Assembly: GCA_035533475.1 (NCBI GenBank)
Contig: DATLTS010000025.1
Span: 1-64,000, forward strand
Direction: 5' to 3'
Source: Mycobacteriales bacterium
GTDB taxonomy: Bacteria > Actinomycetota > Actinomycetes > DATLTS01
Length of the DNA: 64,000 nt
Shown here in pieces: positions 1 to 9,520 of the stretch. Under the pieces are notes generated by a model. The model saw only the letters and a program-made list of their open reading frames with translations. It ran no database searches and was not told the DNA's origin. The position numbers and the translations under genes are program-made. The stretch's first letter is position 1. Every line of letters begins with the position of its first letter.

Positions 1-77
1 ACCGAGAGCTCGACCCGGCTCACCTCCCACGGGGCGACCACACCCAACAGATGCCGGTACAACTCGGTATCGCGCAT
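1..77 (-). CDS. ISL3-family transposase, N-terminal fragment
   Basis: Reading leftwards from an ATG at 77-75 gives 25 codons starting MRDTELYRHLLGV and continuing VAPWEVSRVELS before the window ends. This is the characteristic start of actinobacterial ISL3 transposases (a short helix, then a W-E-V-x-x-V-E-L strand preceding the zinc-finger domain); that assignment is from memory of the family. The rest, including the DDE catalytic domain, lies outside. Whether the complete gene is intact is unknown. Its location immediately beyond the 3' end of ctaB suggests insertion into the space after a housekeeping gene. Confidence 0.6.
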   Translation of the reverse strand, partial: MRDTELYRHLLGVVAPWEVSRVELS

Positions 78-150
78 CCCGGAATCATCCCGCCGACGAC
101 GTGATCACCGCTCAGAGACCCACGCAGAACCCGGAAGCGCCGTTAAAGTG
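1..150 (-). mobile_element. ISL3-family insertion sequence, one end only (runs off the window)
   Basis: The first 77 bases encode the N-terminus of an ISL3-type transposase on the minus strand, and the following ~70 bases are non-coding and should hold the element's terminal inverted repeat. The outer boundary cannot be fixed because the other end lies outside the window. It should fall between about 130 and 154, since ctaB's stop codon is at 155-157. No target duplication can be identified. Confidence 0.6.
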
Positions 151-154
151 AAGG

Positions 155-1093
155 TCAGCGAAGGAACTGACCAGCCGCGATCGCGCAGGACAGTAGGAAC
201 AGATACGTGATCGAGAAGTGGAACAGCCGCATCGCCACCGACGCCCCGGCCCCCGCCCGCACCCGGTGCAACAACCGGTGCGCCTCGACCAGGAAGAGCA
301 CGCCGAGCAGGACCGCGGCGGCCGCGTAGACCGGACCGCCGCCGAGCGGGATCAGCACGAGCGACGCGGCGACCATCGCGTACGAGTAGCCGAGGATCTT
401 GCGGGCGACGACGGCCGGCGCCGCGACCACCGGGAGCATCGGCACCCCGGCCGCCGCGTAGTCGTCCTTGAAACGCATGGCCAACGCCCAGAAATGCGGC
501 GGGGTCCAGAAGAAGACGATCGCGAACAGCACGACCGCCGGCCAGCCGACGGTGCCGGTGACCGCGGACCATCCGATGAGCACCGGGAAGCAGCCGGCCG
601 CCCCGCCGATCACGATGTTCGACGGGGTGCGGCGCTTGAGGCCGAGCGTGTAGACGAAGACGTAGAAGCCGATGGCCCCGTCGGCGAGCAGAGCCGACGG
701 CCAGTTCACGACCAGCCCGAGCAGCAGGGTGGCGGCCACGCCGAGCCCGATCCCGAAGCGCAGCGCCGCCGCCGGGCTGACCTCCGCCCGGACCATCGGC
801 CGCTGCCGGGTGCGGGCCATCAGGGCGTCGATGTCGCGGTCGGCGTAACAGTTGATCGTGTTCGCGCTGCCCGCGGCTAGCGTCCCACCGGCCAGCGTCG
901 CCGCCAGCAGTCCCCAGTGCGGCAGGCCCTTCGCGGCCAGGACCATGGCCGGGACGGTCGTGACCAGCAGCAACTCGATGATCCGCGGCTTGGTCAACGC
1001 CAGGTAGGACCGGACGACCGCCATCGGCCCGCGGCTGGCGGCCGGGGCCGGACCGAGCACCCCCGGGACGGCGGCGGAGCTGACGAGCGTCAC
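155..1093 (-). CDS. ctaB: Protoheme IX farnesyltransferase (heme O synthase)
   Basis: Integral membrane prenyltransferase that transfers a farnesyl group to protoheme IX to make heme O, the precursor of heme A for aa3-type cytochrome oxidase. The 312-residue protein has the UbiA-family signature N-x3-D-x3-D at N81, D85 and D89, a second conserved loop [12 protein letters not shown] around 148-159, and about nine hydrophobic segments. The GTG at 1093 gives a 23-residue extension; an internal ATG at residue 24 just before [13 protein letters not shown] is a possible alternative start. It is divergent from tkt, the usual arrangement in actinobacteria. An ISL3-type element lies directly downstream of its stop. 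Confidence 0.96.
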   Translation of the reverse strand: MTLVSSAAVPGVLGPAPAASRGPMAVVRSYLALTKPRIIELLLVTTVPAMVLAAKGLPHWGLLAATLAGGTLAAGSANTINCYADRDIDALMARTRQRPMVRAEVSPAAALRFGIGLGVAATLLLGLVVNWPSALLADGAIGFYVFVYTLGLKRRTPSNIVIGGAAGCFPVLIGWSAVTGTVGWPAVVLFAIVFFWTPPHFWALAMRFKDDYAAAGVPMLPVVAAPAVVARKILGYSYAMVAASLVLIPLGGGPVYAAAAVLLGVLFLVEAHRLLHRVRAGAGASVAMRLFHFSITYLFLLSCAIAAGQFLR

Positions 1094-1268
1094 GCGGAGC
1101 AGTCACCTCGCGGGCACGGACTTCGGACTCGGTGTCGGCGTCATGGTAGCCGGGCCGCTGCGCGACCCCGGACCGGTGGATCCGGCGGCACGTACCGGTC
1201 GGCGCCGCTAGGCTCGCAGCGGGACCGGAGCCGGCCCGACCCGGCCGTGGAGAGGAGTTCAGCCGACG
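1094..1268. promoter_or_regulatory. Divergent intergenic region between ctaB and tkt
   Basis: These 175 bases separate two divergent genes and should hold both promoters. The + side ends with a good Shine-Dalgarno (gtggagaggag, about 1247-1257) ahead of the tkt GTG. I could not identify convincing -35/-10 pairs by eye. Confidence 0.4.
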
Positions 1269-3347
1269 GTGAGCACCACGTCGAAAACCTCACCCTCGTT
1301 GGAGTGGACCGACACCGACCGGCGCGCGGTCGACGTCGTGCGCGGGCTCGCGATGGACGCGGTGGAGGCAGCCGGTTCGGGGCACCCCGGCACCGCGATG
1401 AGCCTCGCACCGGCCGCGTTCCTACTGTTCCAGCGGCTGCTCCGCCACGACCCGACCGATCCGCAATGGCTCGGCCGCGACCGGTTCGTGCTGTCCTGCG
1501 GCCATTCCTCGCTGACCCTCTACATCCAGCTCTACCTGTCCGGTTACGGGCTGACCCTCGAGGACCTCAAGCTCTACCGGCAGTGGGGCAGCCGCACCCC
1601 GGGCCATCCCGAGCATGGCCACACGCTCGGTGTCGAGACGACGACCGGGCCGCTCGGTCAGGGCATCGGCAACGCGGTGGGCATGGCGATGGCGGCCCGG
1701 CGGGAGCGGGCGCTGTTCGACCCCGACGCCCCGGCCGGTCGGAGCGTCTTCGACCACACGATCTGGGCCTTCTCCTCCGACGGTGACATGGAAGAAGGCG
1801 TTCAGGCCGAGGCGGCCAGTCTGGCCGGGCACCAGCGGCTCGGGAACCTGGTCCTGCTCTACGACGACAACCACATCTCCATCGACGGCGACACCAAGGT
1901 GGCGTTCAGCGAAGACGTCTGTGCCCGCTACGCCGCCTACGGCTGGCACACCCAACGGGTCGAGCACTCCGAGGACGTCAACGCCCTGGACGCCGCCCTG
2001 ACCAAGGCCCGCGACGAAACCGGCCGGCCGTCGCTCGTGGCGGTGCGCTCGATCATCGCCTACCCGGCGCCGCATGCGCAGAACACCGGCAAGGCGCACG
2101 GTGCGGCGCTCGGAGCCGACGAGGTCGCGGCGACGAAGAAGGTCATGGGGATGGATCCCGACCGGACCTTCTGGGTGCCCGAAGACGTCCTGGCCCGGGC
2201 CCGCGAGGTCGTGGACCGTGGCCGGGCGCTGCACGCCGCCTGGGAGGAGCGATTCCAGGCGTGGAAGGCGAAGAACCCCGGCCGGGCCGACGACCTCGAG
2301 CGGATGCTCGCCGGACGGCTACCCGACGGCTGGGACGCGAAGCTGCCGACCTTCCCCCCGGGCGGCTCGGTGTCGACCCGCAAGGCGTCCGGGAAGGTGC
2401 TCAACGCCGTCGCCCCGCAGCTGCCGGAACTCTGGGGCGGCTCCGCCGACCTCACCGAGTCGAACAGCACCGAGATCGAGAGCGAGCAGGCGTTCCTGCC
2501 GGACATACCGAACGGGCGCTACGTCCACTTCGGGATCCGCGAGCACGCGATGGGATCGACGCTCAACGGGATCGCGCTGCACGGGCCGACCCGGCCCTTC
2601 GGCGCGACGTTCTTCGTCTTCAGCGACTACATGCGGCCGGCGGTCCGGCTCGCGGCGCTGATGAAACTTCCGGTCGTCTACGTCTGGACCCACGACTCGA
2701 TCGGGCTCGGCGAGGACGGCCCGACGCACCAGCCGATCGAGCAGCTGGCCGCCCTTCGGGCGATGCCCGGACTCGACGTGGTCCGGCCGGCGGACGCCAC
2801 CGAAACCGTCGTCGCCTGGCGGACCATCCTCGAACGCCGTGGCGGCCCCGCCGGACTCTGCCTCTCCCGGCAGAACCTCCCGGTCCTCGACCGGACGGTG
2901 CACGGCTCGGTCGAAGGCGTCGCCCGCGGCGGCTACGTGCTGGCCGAGGCGAGCACCGGGATCCCCCGGGTCATCCTCATCGGCACCGGCAGCGAGGTGC
3001 ATCTCGCGGTCGCCGCACGGGAACGGCTCGAGGCCGACGGCATCCCGACCCGGGTCGTGTCGTTGCCCTGCCGGGAGTGGTTCTTCGAGCAGGACCAGGC
3101 GTACCGGCAGACCGTGCTCCCGCCCGCGGTCCGGACGCGGGTATCGGTGGAAGCGGCGGTCGGATTCGGCTGGCGCGAACTGGTCGGTGACGACGGGGAG
3201 ATCCTCAGCATCGAGCACTACGGCGCGTCAGCCGCGGCCGAGATCCTCTACGAGCAGTTCGGGCTCACGCCCGACCGGGTCGTCGCCGCGGCGCACGCCA
3301 GCCTTTCCAAGGTTGGTGCGGAGCACGGGGAGACGACCGGCAACTAG
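1269..3347 (+). CDS. tkt: Transketolase
   Basis: Thiamine-diphosphate enzyme of the non-oxidative pentose phosphate pathway, moving two-carbon ketol units between sugar phosphates. The 692-residue protein shows AGSGHPGTAMSLAP near residue 35, the ThDP/metal-binding segment GDMEEGVQAEAAS near 172, the Pyr domain with GIREHAMGSTLNGIA near 420 (catalytic glutamate), and a GLGEDGPTHQPIEQL sugar-phosphate loop. Length is normal. The GTG at 1269 is preceded by a strong Shine-Dalgarno. It is the first gene of tkt-tal-pgi-zwf-opcA-pgl. Confidence 0.97.
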   Translation: MSTTSKTSPSLEWTDTDRRAVDVVRGLAMDAVEAAGSGHPGTAMSLAPAAFLLFQRLLRHDPTDPQWLGRDRFVLSCGHSSLTLYIQLYLSGYGLTLEDLKLYRQWGSRTPGHPEHGHTLGVETTTGPLGQGIGNAVGMAMAARRERALFDPDAPAGRSVFDHTIWAFSSDGDMEEGVQAEAASLAGHQRLGNLVLLYDDNHISIDGDTKVAFSEDVCARYAAYGWHTQRVEHSEDVNALDAALTKARDETGRPSLVAVRSIIAYPAPHAQNTGKAHGAALGADEVAATKKVMGMDPDRTFWVPEDVLARAREVVDRGRALHAAWEERFQAWKAKNPGRADDLERMLAGRLPDGWDAKLPTFPPGGSVSTRKASGKVLNAVAPQLPELWGGSADLTESNSTEIESEQAFLPDIPNGRYVHFGIREHAMGSTLNGIALHGPTRPFGATFFVFSDYMRPAVRLAALMKLPVVYVWTHDSIGLGEDGPTHQPIEQLAALRAMPGLDVVRPADATETVVAWRTILERRGGPAGLCLSRQNLPVLDRTVHGSVEGVARGGYVLAEASTGIPRVILIGTGSEVHLAVAARERLEADGIPTRVVSLPCREWFFEQDQAYRQTVLPPAVRTRVSVEAAVGFGWRELVGDDGEILSIEHYGASAAAEILYEQFGLTPDRVVAAAHASLSKVGAEHGETTGN

Positions 3348-3359
3348 TAGGGAGTGGAC

Positions 3360-4505
3360 ATGACGGATCCGCTGGCAGCGCTAACCGAGCTCGGCGTCGC
3401 GGTGTGGCTCGACGACCTGTCCCGGGCCCGGCTCGACTCCGGCAACCTGGCGCAACTCGTGCGGGACCGCCACGTCGTCGGGGTGACTACCAACCCGACC
3501 ATCTTCGACAAGGCGATCTCCGGCAGCGACGTCTACGACGACCAGCTCCTGGACCTGGCCCGCCGGGGGGTCGACATCGGCGAGGCGCTGCGCTCGCTCA
3601 CCGCGACCGACGTCCGGCGCGCCTGCGACGTGCTGCGCCCGGTCTACGACGCGAGCGACGGTCTCGACGGCCGGGTCTCGCTCGAGGTCGATCCGCGGAT
3701 CGCGGATCAGACCGAGACCACGATCGCCGAGGCGCGGGCCCTGTGGTGGCTCGTCGACCGGCCGAACGCCTTCATCAAGATCCCCGCGACCCGGCCCGGG
3801 CTGCCCGCGATCAGCCAGGCCCTCGCCGAGGGGATCAGCGTCAACGTGACGCTGATCTTCTCGCTCGCGCGCTACCGGGAAGTCATGGCGGCGTTCCTCG
3901 ACGGCCTCGAGCGGGCGCAGAAGGCCGGCCACGACCTGCACGGGATCACGTCGGTCGCGTCGTTCTTCGTCTCCCGGGTCGACACCGAGGTCGACGCCCG
4001 CCTCGACAAGTTGGGCTCCAAGGAGGCGAAGGCGTTGCGCGGCCAGGCCGCCATCGCGAACACCCGGCTCGCCTACCGCGAATACGAGAAGGTCTTCGCC
4101 GAACCTCGCTGGGCGGCGCTGGCCGGAGCCGGGGCCCGCCCGCAGCGCCCGCTGTGGGCGTCGACTTCGACGAAGGACCCGGCGTACGAGGACACCCGCT
4201 ACGTGGTCGACCTCGCCGCGCCCGGAACCGTCAACACCATGCCGGAGTCGACGATCGAGGCGGTGCACGACCACGGCGCGATCCGCGGCAACCAGATCAG
4301 CAGCCACTACCCGGAGGCCGAGGCGACCCTCGCCGGACTCGCCGGACTCGGAATCGAATACGACGACGTCGTGCGGGTGCTCGAGGAGGAGGGGGTCACG
4401 AAGTTCGCCGAGTCCTGGGCGGAGCTGATCAGCTCGGTCGACGCCCGGCTGTCCGCGTTCCGCTCCGAGACCAAGGCCGCGTCCACCGTCAAGCCGGCCA
4501 AGTGA
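3360..4505 (+). CDS. tal: Transaldolase
   Basis: Class I aldolase-type enzyme that transfers dihydroxyacetone units between sedoheptulose-7-phosphate and glyceraldehyde-3-phosphate. The Schiff-base lysine is K140 in [27 protein letters not shown] near residue 44, [13 protein letters not shown] and a C-terminal [18 protein letters not shown] are typical of the long actinobacterial form. The ATG at 3360 sits 5 bases after GGAG, so I prefer it to the in-frame GTG at 3354, which overlaps that ribosome site. Length is 381 residues. It lies 12 bases after tkt and 7 before pgi. Some bacteria carry a fused tal-pgi gene; here they are separate, with a stop between them. Confidence 0.95.
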   Translation: MTDPLAALTELGVAVWLDDLSRARLDSGNLAQLVRDRHVVGVTTNPTIFDKAISGSDVYDDQLLDLARRGVDIGEALRSLTATDVRRACDVLRPVYDASDGLDGRVSLEVDPRIADQTETTIAEARALWWLVDRPNAFIKIPATRPGLPAISQALAEGISVNVTLIFSLARYREVMAAFLDGLERAQKAGHDLHGITSVASFFVSRVDTEVDARLDKLGSKEAKALRGQAAIANTRLAYREYEKVFAEPRWAALAGAGARPQRPLWASTSTKDPAYEDTRYVVDLAAPGTVNTMPESTIEAVHDHGAIRGNQISSHYPEAEATLAGLAGLGIEYDDVVRVLEEEGVTKFAESWAELISSVDARLSAFRSETKAASTVKPAK

Positions 4506-4512
4506 CCGCCCG

Positions 4513-6144
4513 GTGAGCGACCCCGGCTCGGTGACCGTCCGGGTCGACGACCGAGAGCTCCAGGCGATGAGCGACGCACTGGTCACGCAGGCCGGTGCCG
4601 AAGGTGTCCCGGCGGCCCTGGCCGCGAAGGACGACACGCTGTGGGGGCCGGACGCCCAGCCCGAAGCCGCAAACCGGCTCGGCTGGCTCGACTGCGCCAC
4701 GGCGTCCCGACCCCTGATCCCGGAACTCGCCGGGCTGCGGCGCGACCTCGCCGACCGGGGGGTCGACCGGGTCGTGCTGGCCGGGATGGGTGGCTCGTCG
4801 CTCGCGCCGGAGGTCATCGCAGGCAGCTACGGCGTCCCCCTCGTCGTCGTGGACACCACCGATCCGGGGCAGATCCGCGCCGCCGCCGGGCAGGCCGACG
4901 AGCTGGCCCGCACGGTCGTCGTCGTCTCGTCGAAGTCCGGCGGGACGCTGGAGACCGACAGTCACCGGCGTTTCTTCGAAGCCGCCTTCCGGGCTGCGGG
5001 AATCGATCCGGTCGAGCGGCTCGTCGTCGTCACCGACCCGGACTCCCCGCTCGACGGTTCGGCCCGCCAGGCCGGCTACCGGGTCATCAACGCCGATCCG
5101 TCTGTCGGCGGCCGGTACAGCGCGCTCACGGCGTTCGGGCTGGTGCCCGCCGCGCTCGCCGGGGTCCCGGTCGTCGAGTTGCTGGATGCGGCGGCCACCG
5201 TGCTGCCGGCACTCTCCCGACCGGACGGGAATCCGGGCCTGTCGCTCGGCGCGACGCTCGCCGGCGGTGCCCGGCTCGGCCGGGACAAGGTCATCCTGGT
5301 CCCGGGTGCGGCCGGCCCGGGGGTCCCGGTCGGATTCGGGGACTGGGCCGAGCAACTGATCGCCGAATCGACCGGGAAACGGGGCACCGGGCTGCTACCG
5401 GTCGTGGTCGAAGCCGCCGACGCCCCTGGGACCGGCCCCGAACCGGACAGCCATCTGGTCCGGCTCGGCGGAGAGCCGCCGACCGCCGGCACGTCGGTGT
5501 CCGGCCCGCTCGGCGCCCAGTTCCTCGTCTGGGAGTACGCGACGGCGTTCGCCGGGCGGCTGCTCGGGATCGACCCGTTCGACCAGCCGAACGTCCAGGA
5601 GTCCAAGGACAACACCAACCGTGTTCTCGAGGCCGCCGGGGACGGGGAGTTGCCCGACGAGGCCCCCGCCTTCGTCGAGCGGGCCGTCGCGATCTACGCC
5701 GACCCGGACCTGCTCGCCGGGGCGACGTCGCTGGCCGGCGCGCTGACCGCTCTGCTGGCCACGGTTCCGGACCGGGGCTATCTAGCGGTCATGGCCTATC
5801 TCGACCGTTTCGCCGACGCTGCCGCCGCGCAGGTCCGGGGGGCGCTGGCCGCCCGGCTGCCGCACCCGGTGACCTTCGGCTGGGCACCGCGTTTCCTGCA
5901 TTCGACCGGGCAGTTCCACAAGGGTGGGCCCGCAGTCGGGGCCTTCCTGCAGATCAGCGGTGTCGTGGCCGACGACCTCGCCATCCCCGGAAGACCGTTC
6001 TCGTTCGGCAAGCTCCAGCAAGCCCAGGCTCTCGGGGACCGGCAAGCCCTGTCCAGCCGGCATCGTCCGCTGCTCCGGCTGCATCTGCTGGACCGGGCGG
6101 CCGGCCTCGAGCAGCTCCTCGAGCAGCTCCTCGGTGCGGCATGA
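4513..6144 (+). CDS. pgi: Glucose-6-phosphate isomerase (SIS-domain, actinobacterial type)
   Basis: Interconverts glucose-6-phosphate and fructose-6-phosphate, linking glycolysis to the pentose phosphate operon around it. The 543-residue protein has two sugar-isomerase domains: VLAGMGGSSLAPEV near residue 88, VVSSKSGGTLETDSH near 140, FGDWAEQLIAESTGK near 275, FDQPNVQESKDNTN near 358, and the catalytic-histidine segment HSTGQFHKGGP near 460. The GTG start is 7 bases after the tal stop. Its stop overlaps the proposed zwf ATG in an ATGA motif, suggesting translational coupling. Confidence 0.92.
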   Translation: MSDPGSVTVRVDDRELQAMSDALVTQAGAEGVPAALAAKDDTLWGPDAQPEAANRLGWLDCATASRPLIPELAGLRRDLADRGVDRVVLAGMGGSSLAPEVIAGSYGVPLVVVDTTDPGQIRAAAGQADELARTVVVVSSKSGGTLETDSHRRFFEAAFRAAGIDPVERLVVVTDPDSPLDGSARQAGYRVINADPSVGGRYSALTAFGLVPAALAGVPVVELLDAAATVLPALSRPDGNPGLSLGATLAGGARLGRDKVILVPGAAGPGVPVGFGDWAEQLIAESTGKRGTGLLPVVVEAADAPGTGPEPDSHLVRLGGEPPTAGTSVSGPLGAQFLVWEYATAFAGRLLGIDPFDQPNVQESKDNTNRVLEAAGDGELPDEAPAFVERAVAIYADPDLLAGATSLAGALTALLATVPDRGYLAVMAYLDRFADAAAAQVRGALAARLPHPVTFGWAPRFLHSTGQFHKGGPAVGAFLQISGVVADDLAIPGRPFSFGKLQQAQALGDRQALSSRHRPLLRLHLLDRAAGLEQLLEQLLGAA

Positions 6145-7763
6145 GCCCGGCCGGACCGGAACCGGTGAGCGACCTGCCGGTGAGCGACCTGCCGGTCGGA
6201 GCCGCGCAGGCGGGCGCCAGTGGGCCGGCGGCGAGCGGCCAGCGACCGGTGAATCCGCTAAGGGACCCCCGGGACCGGCGGCTGCCCAGGGTCCCCGACC
6301 CCTGCGCCATCGTCGTGTTCGGCGTGACCGGGGACCTCGCCCGGAAAAAGCTCATCCCCGCGGTGTACGACCTGGGGAACCGTGGCCTGCTACCACCGGG
6401 CTTCGTCCTGCTCGGGTTCGCCCGGCGGGACTGGGATCACGGCGACTTCGCGGACCTGGCCCGGGATTCGGCGGCGCAGTACGCACGGACCGAGTTCCGC
6501 GAGGACGTCTGGCAGCGGATCGCCGACAGCGTGCGCTTCGTCCCCGGCTCGTTCGAGGATGACGCGGGCTTCGACACCCTGGCCGAAACCCTCCGTTCGC
6601 TGGAGGAGAGCCACGGCATCGCCGGGAACGCCGCGTTCTACCTGTCGATCCCACCAGCCGCGTTCCCGGTGGTCCTCAAGCAACTGGCCCGCACCGGGCT
6701 GGCGGACAACCGCCGGGGCGGCGGGTGGCGCCGGGTGGTCGTCGAGAAGCCGTTCGGCCACGATCTCGACTCCTCGCGAGAGCTCAACCAGCTCGTCGAC
6801 TCCGTCTTCGGCGTGCAGGACGTCTTCCGGATCGACCACTATCTGGGCAAAGAGACGGTGCAGAACCTGCTGGCGCTCCGGTTCGCCAACACGCTGTTCG
6901 AGCCCCTGTGGAACTCCCATTTCGTCGACTCCGTGCAGTTCACCATGGCCGAGGACGTCGGCATCGGCGGCCGAGCCGGCTTCTACGACAGCGCCGGCGC
7001 CGCCCGGGACGTTCTCCAGAACCACATGCTCCAGCTCCTCGCGCTCACCGCCATGGAGGAACCGGTCTCCTTCGACGCCGAGGCGCTCCGCATCGAGAAG
7101 CGCAAGGTGCTCGGGGCGATCTCGCTGCCGGAAGACCTCGAGCACGGCGCGATCCGCGGCCAGTACGAGCAGGGGTGGTTGGCCGGGCAACGGGTGGCCG
7201 GCTACCTCGACGAGAAGGACGTGCCCGACGACTCCCGGACCGAGACCTACGCCGCGGTGCGGCTGGGCGTCGAAACCCGGCGTTGGGCGGGGGTCCCGTT
7301 CTACCTGCGGACCGGCAAACGCCTGCCCCGGCGGGTCACCGAGATCGCGGTCCTGTTCAAGAAGGCGCCGCACCTGCCGTTCGCCAGCACGGACACCACC
7401 GAGCTGGGGCAGAACCAGCTCGTCGTGCGGGTCCAGCCCGACGAAGGAGTGACCCTGCGGTTCGGGTCGAAAGTGCCAGGTTCGGCGATGGAGGTCCGCG
7501 ACGTGTCGATGGACTTCCTCTACGGCGCTTCGTTCACCGAGTCGAGCCCGGAGGCGTACGAGCGGCTGGTGCTCGACGTCCTGCTCGGCGACAAGACGCT
7601 GTTCCCCGACCACGAGGAGGTCGAGGCCTCCTGGCGGGTCGTCGACCCGCTCGAGGCCTTCTGGTCCGGGACGACCCCGCACCGCTACCGGGCCGGGGAA
7701 TGGGGACCTGCCGCGGCCGACGACATGCTGGCCCGCGAGGGCCGATCCTGGAGGCGGCCGTGA
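6141..7763 (+). CDS. zwf: Glucose-6-phosphate 1-dehydrogenase
   Basis: First committed step of the oxidative pentose phosphate pathway, producing 6-phosphogluconolactone and NADPH. It contains the dinucleotide-binding start VVFGVTGDLARKKLIPAVYD and the active-site motif RIDHYLGKETVQNLLALRF (binding lysine and catalytic histidine region). From the ATG at 6141, which overlaps the pgi stop, the protein is 540 residues, about 30 longer than usual. Two in-frame GTGs (6165 and 6180, inside a duplicated 15-base unit) and a GTG at 6249 just before NPLRDPRDRRLPR are alternatives; the last would give 504 residues, the usual size. The stop overlaps the opcA GTG. Confidence 0.93.
   Translation: MSPAGPEPVSDLPVSDLPVGAAQAGASGPAASGQRPVNPLRDPRDRRLPRVPDPCAIVVFGVTGDLARKKLIPAVYDLGNRGLLPPGFVLLGFARRDWDHGDFADLARDSAAQYARTEFREDVWQRIADSVRFVPGSFEDDAGFDTLAETLRSLEESHGIAGNAAFYLSIPPAAFPVVLKQLARTGLADNRRGGGWRRVVVEKPFGHDLDSSRELNQLVDSVFGVQDVFRIDHYLGKETVQNLLALRFANTLFEPLWNSHFVDSVQFTMAEDVGIGGRAGFYDSAGAARDVLQNHMLQLLALTAMEEPVSFDAEALRIEKRKVLGAISLPEDLEHGAIRGQYEQGWLAGQRVAGYLDEKDVPDDSRTETYAAVRLGVETRRWAGVPFYLRTGKRLPRRVTEIAVLFKKAPHLPFASTDTTELGQNQLVVRVQPDEGVTLRFGSKVPGSAMEVRDVSMDFLYGASFTESSPEAYERLVLDVLLGDKTLFPDHEEVEASWRVVDPLEAFWSGTTPHRYRAGEWGPAAADDMLAREGRSWRRP
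6165..6194 (+). repeat. Two tandem copies of a 15-base unit in the zwf leader
   Basis: Two perfect copies of gtgagcgacctgccg (6165-6179 and 6180-6194) encode V-S-D-L-P twice. Each copy starts with an in-frame GTG. The unit is outside the conserved enzyme, so it is most likely a neutral slippage duplication. Confidence 0.85.
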
Positions 7764-8737
7764 CCACCACGCTCTGGGACACCACCGGCGGGGACGTGGT
7801 GAAGGCGCTGGGCGCCGAAGGCCGGGCGGGCGGTGCGGTCGCCGCCGGACTCGCCCTGACGTTGATCGTCATCGTCGACGAGCGTCAGGTCGCCGCTGCC
7901 GAGCAGGCGGCGACGGTCGCCGCCCAGGCCCATCCGTGCCGGCTGCTCATCGTGGTCCGCCGACAGCTCGACACCGCCGATCGCCTGGACGCCGAAGTCC
8001 AGGTCGGCGGCCGGCTCGGCCCCACCGAGGCGGTCGTCCTGCGGATGTACGGCCGGCTCACGCTGCACGCCGAGTCGGTGGTGCTGCCCTTGCTCGCTCC
8101 CGACGCCCCGGTCGTCACCTGGTGGCACGGGCCGCCGCCGGACGAGATAGCCACCGACCCGCTGGGAGTCCTCGCCGATCGCCGGGTCACCGACTGCGCG
8201 CTGGCGCCCGACCCGGGCGCCGCCCTGCGGCAACGGGCGGTCGATTTCGCCCCCGGCGACACCGACCTCGCGTGGGGGCGCACCACACCCTGGCGGGCGC
8301 TGCTCGCCTCCGCGTTCGACTCCCGAGCCCTCACGCCGGACGCGGCCCGGGTCGAGGCCGAAGCCGGCAACCCCAGTGCCGCGTTGCTCGCCGGGTGGCT
8401 CGGTGACCGGCTGAGCCTGACCCCCGGCACCGAGGCCTCGGCCGGCCCGGGGGTCACCGATGTCGAGATCTCCTGCGGCCGCGAGCAGGTCTTCCGGATC
8501 AGCCGGCCGGACGGCCGGCTGGCGACGTTCTCCCGCACCGGTCAGCCGGACCGCCAGCTTCCGCTCCCCCGCCGCGGCCTGGGCGAGCTGCTCGCTGAAG
8601 AAGTGCGGCGTCTCGACGCCGACGCGGTATACGCCGAGGCGCTGGCCGCGACGACGGGGATTGCCGGCCTGCGCGATCGGTCCCCGGCGCGGACCCACCG
8701 CTGGCAGGACCCGATTATGGCCGGGTCGGACCGATGA
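7760..8737 (+). CDS. opcA: Glucose-6-phosphate dehydrogenase assembly protein OpcA
   Basis: OpcA-family protein, known in cyanobacteria and actinobacteria to assemble or activate glucose-6-phosphate dehydrogenase; it always sits beside zwf. The 325-residue sequence begins TTTLWDTTGGDVVKALGAE and has the family's LIVVRRQLDTADRLDAEV segment near 60-80 and VTWWHGPPPDEIATDPLG near 117. The GTG start overlaps the zwf stop (GTGA) and its own stop overlaps the pgl ATG (ATGA), so expression is probably coupled through all three genes. Confidence 0.92.
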   Translation: MTTTLWDTTGGDVVKALGAEGRAGGAVAAGLALTLIVIVDERQVAAAEQAATVAAQAHPCRLLIVVRRQLDTADRLDAEVQVGGRLGPTEAVVLRMYGRLTLHAESVVLPLLAPDAPVVTWWHGPPPDEIATDPLGVLADRRVTDCALAPDPGAALRQRAVDFAPGDTDLAWGRTTPWRALLASAFDSRALTPDAARVEAEAGNPSAALLAGWLGDRLSLTPGTEASAGPGVTDVEISCGREQVFRISRPDGRLATFSRTGQPDRQLPLPRRGLGELLAEEVRRLDADAVYAEALAATTGIAGLRDRSPARTHRWQDPIMAGSDR

Positions 8738-9513
8738 CCCCACCGGCCATCGTCATCCACCGCGACGCGGACCTGCTGGCCCGGGCGGTGACGGCGCGGA
8801 TCGTCACCGCACTGGTCGATGCACAGTCCGCACGGGGCAACGGCTCGATCGTACTCACCGGAGGCGGAATCGGAACGGCAACCCTGGCCGGGCTCCGCGC
8901 GGCGCCGGCCCGTGACGCCATCGACTGGCGCCGGCTCGACGTCTGGTGGGGGGACGAGCGCTTCCTCCCGGCCGGGGACCCGGACCGCAACGAGACCCAG
9001 GCCCGGGCCGCACTGCTCGACGACGTCGGTCTCGACCCGGCCCGGGTGCACCCGATGGCAGCGAGCGACGGTGCGGACGGCGCGGACCCCGAGGCCGCCG
9101 CCGCCAGCTACGCCGCACAGCTGGCCGCCGCCGCCCGCCCGGAGGACCACGGGCCGGTCCCGGCCTTCGACCTGCTACTCCTCGGGATCGGACCGGACGG
9201 TCACATCGCCTCGATGTTCCCGGAGGCACCGGCCGTACACGACGAGCGCCCGGTAGTTGCCGTTCGCGGCTCGCTGAAACCGCCGCCGGTCCGGCTGACC
9301 CTCACCTTTCCGGCGATCAACGCCGCGCGGGAGGTGTGGATCCTCGCCGCCGGCGAGGAGAAGGCCCGAGCGGTCCGGCTGGCGCTGTCCGGGGCCGGTC
9401 CGGTCCAGCTGCCGGCCGCCGGGGTGCGCGGGCGGGTGGCCACCCGCTTCCTCCTCGATCGGGCGGCCGCCTCCGCGCTGCCGCAAAGCCTCGCCCGGTT
9501 CGCTTCCCCCTGA
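8734..9513 (+). CDS. pgl: 6-Phosphogluconolactonase
   Basis: Hydrolyses the lactone made by Zwf to 6-phosphogluconate. The 259-residue protein has the NagB/Pgl family motifs LTGGGIGTATLAGL near residue 40, LDVWWGDERFLPAGDPDRN near 70 and LLLGIGPDGHIASMFPE near 150. It is the last gene of the operon; its stop is 7 bases from the convergent rbpA stop, with no obvious terminator hairpin between them. Confidence 0.95.
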   Translation: MTPPAIVIHRDADLLARAVTARIVTALVDAQSARGNGSIVLTGGGIGTATLAGLRAAPARDAIDWRRLDVWWGDERFLPAGDPDRNETQARAALLDDVGLDPARVHPMAASDGADGADPEAAAASYAAQLAAAARPEDHGPVPAFDLLLLGIGPDGHIASMFPEAPAVHDERPVVAVRGSLKPPPVRLTLTFPAINAAREVWILAAGEEKARAVRLALSGAGPVQLPAAGVRGRVATRFLLDRAAASALPQSLARFASP

Positions 9514-9520
9514 CCTTCGC

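Noticed and set aside
6725-7759. Upstream extension of the opcA frame through zwf
   Set aside because: The extension is an out-of-frame reading of zwf; opcA starts at the GTG overlapping the zwf stop.
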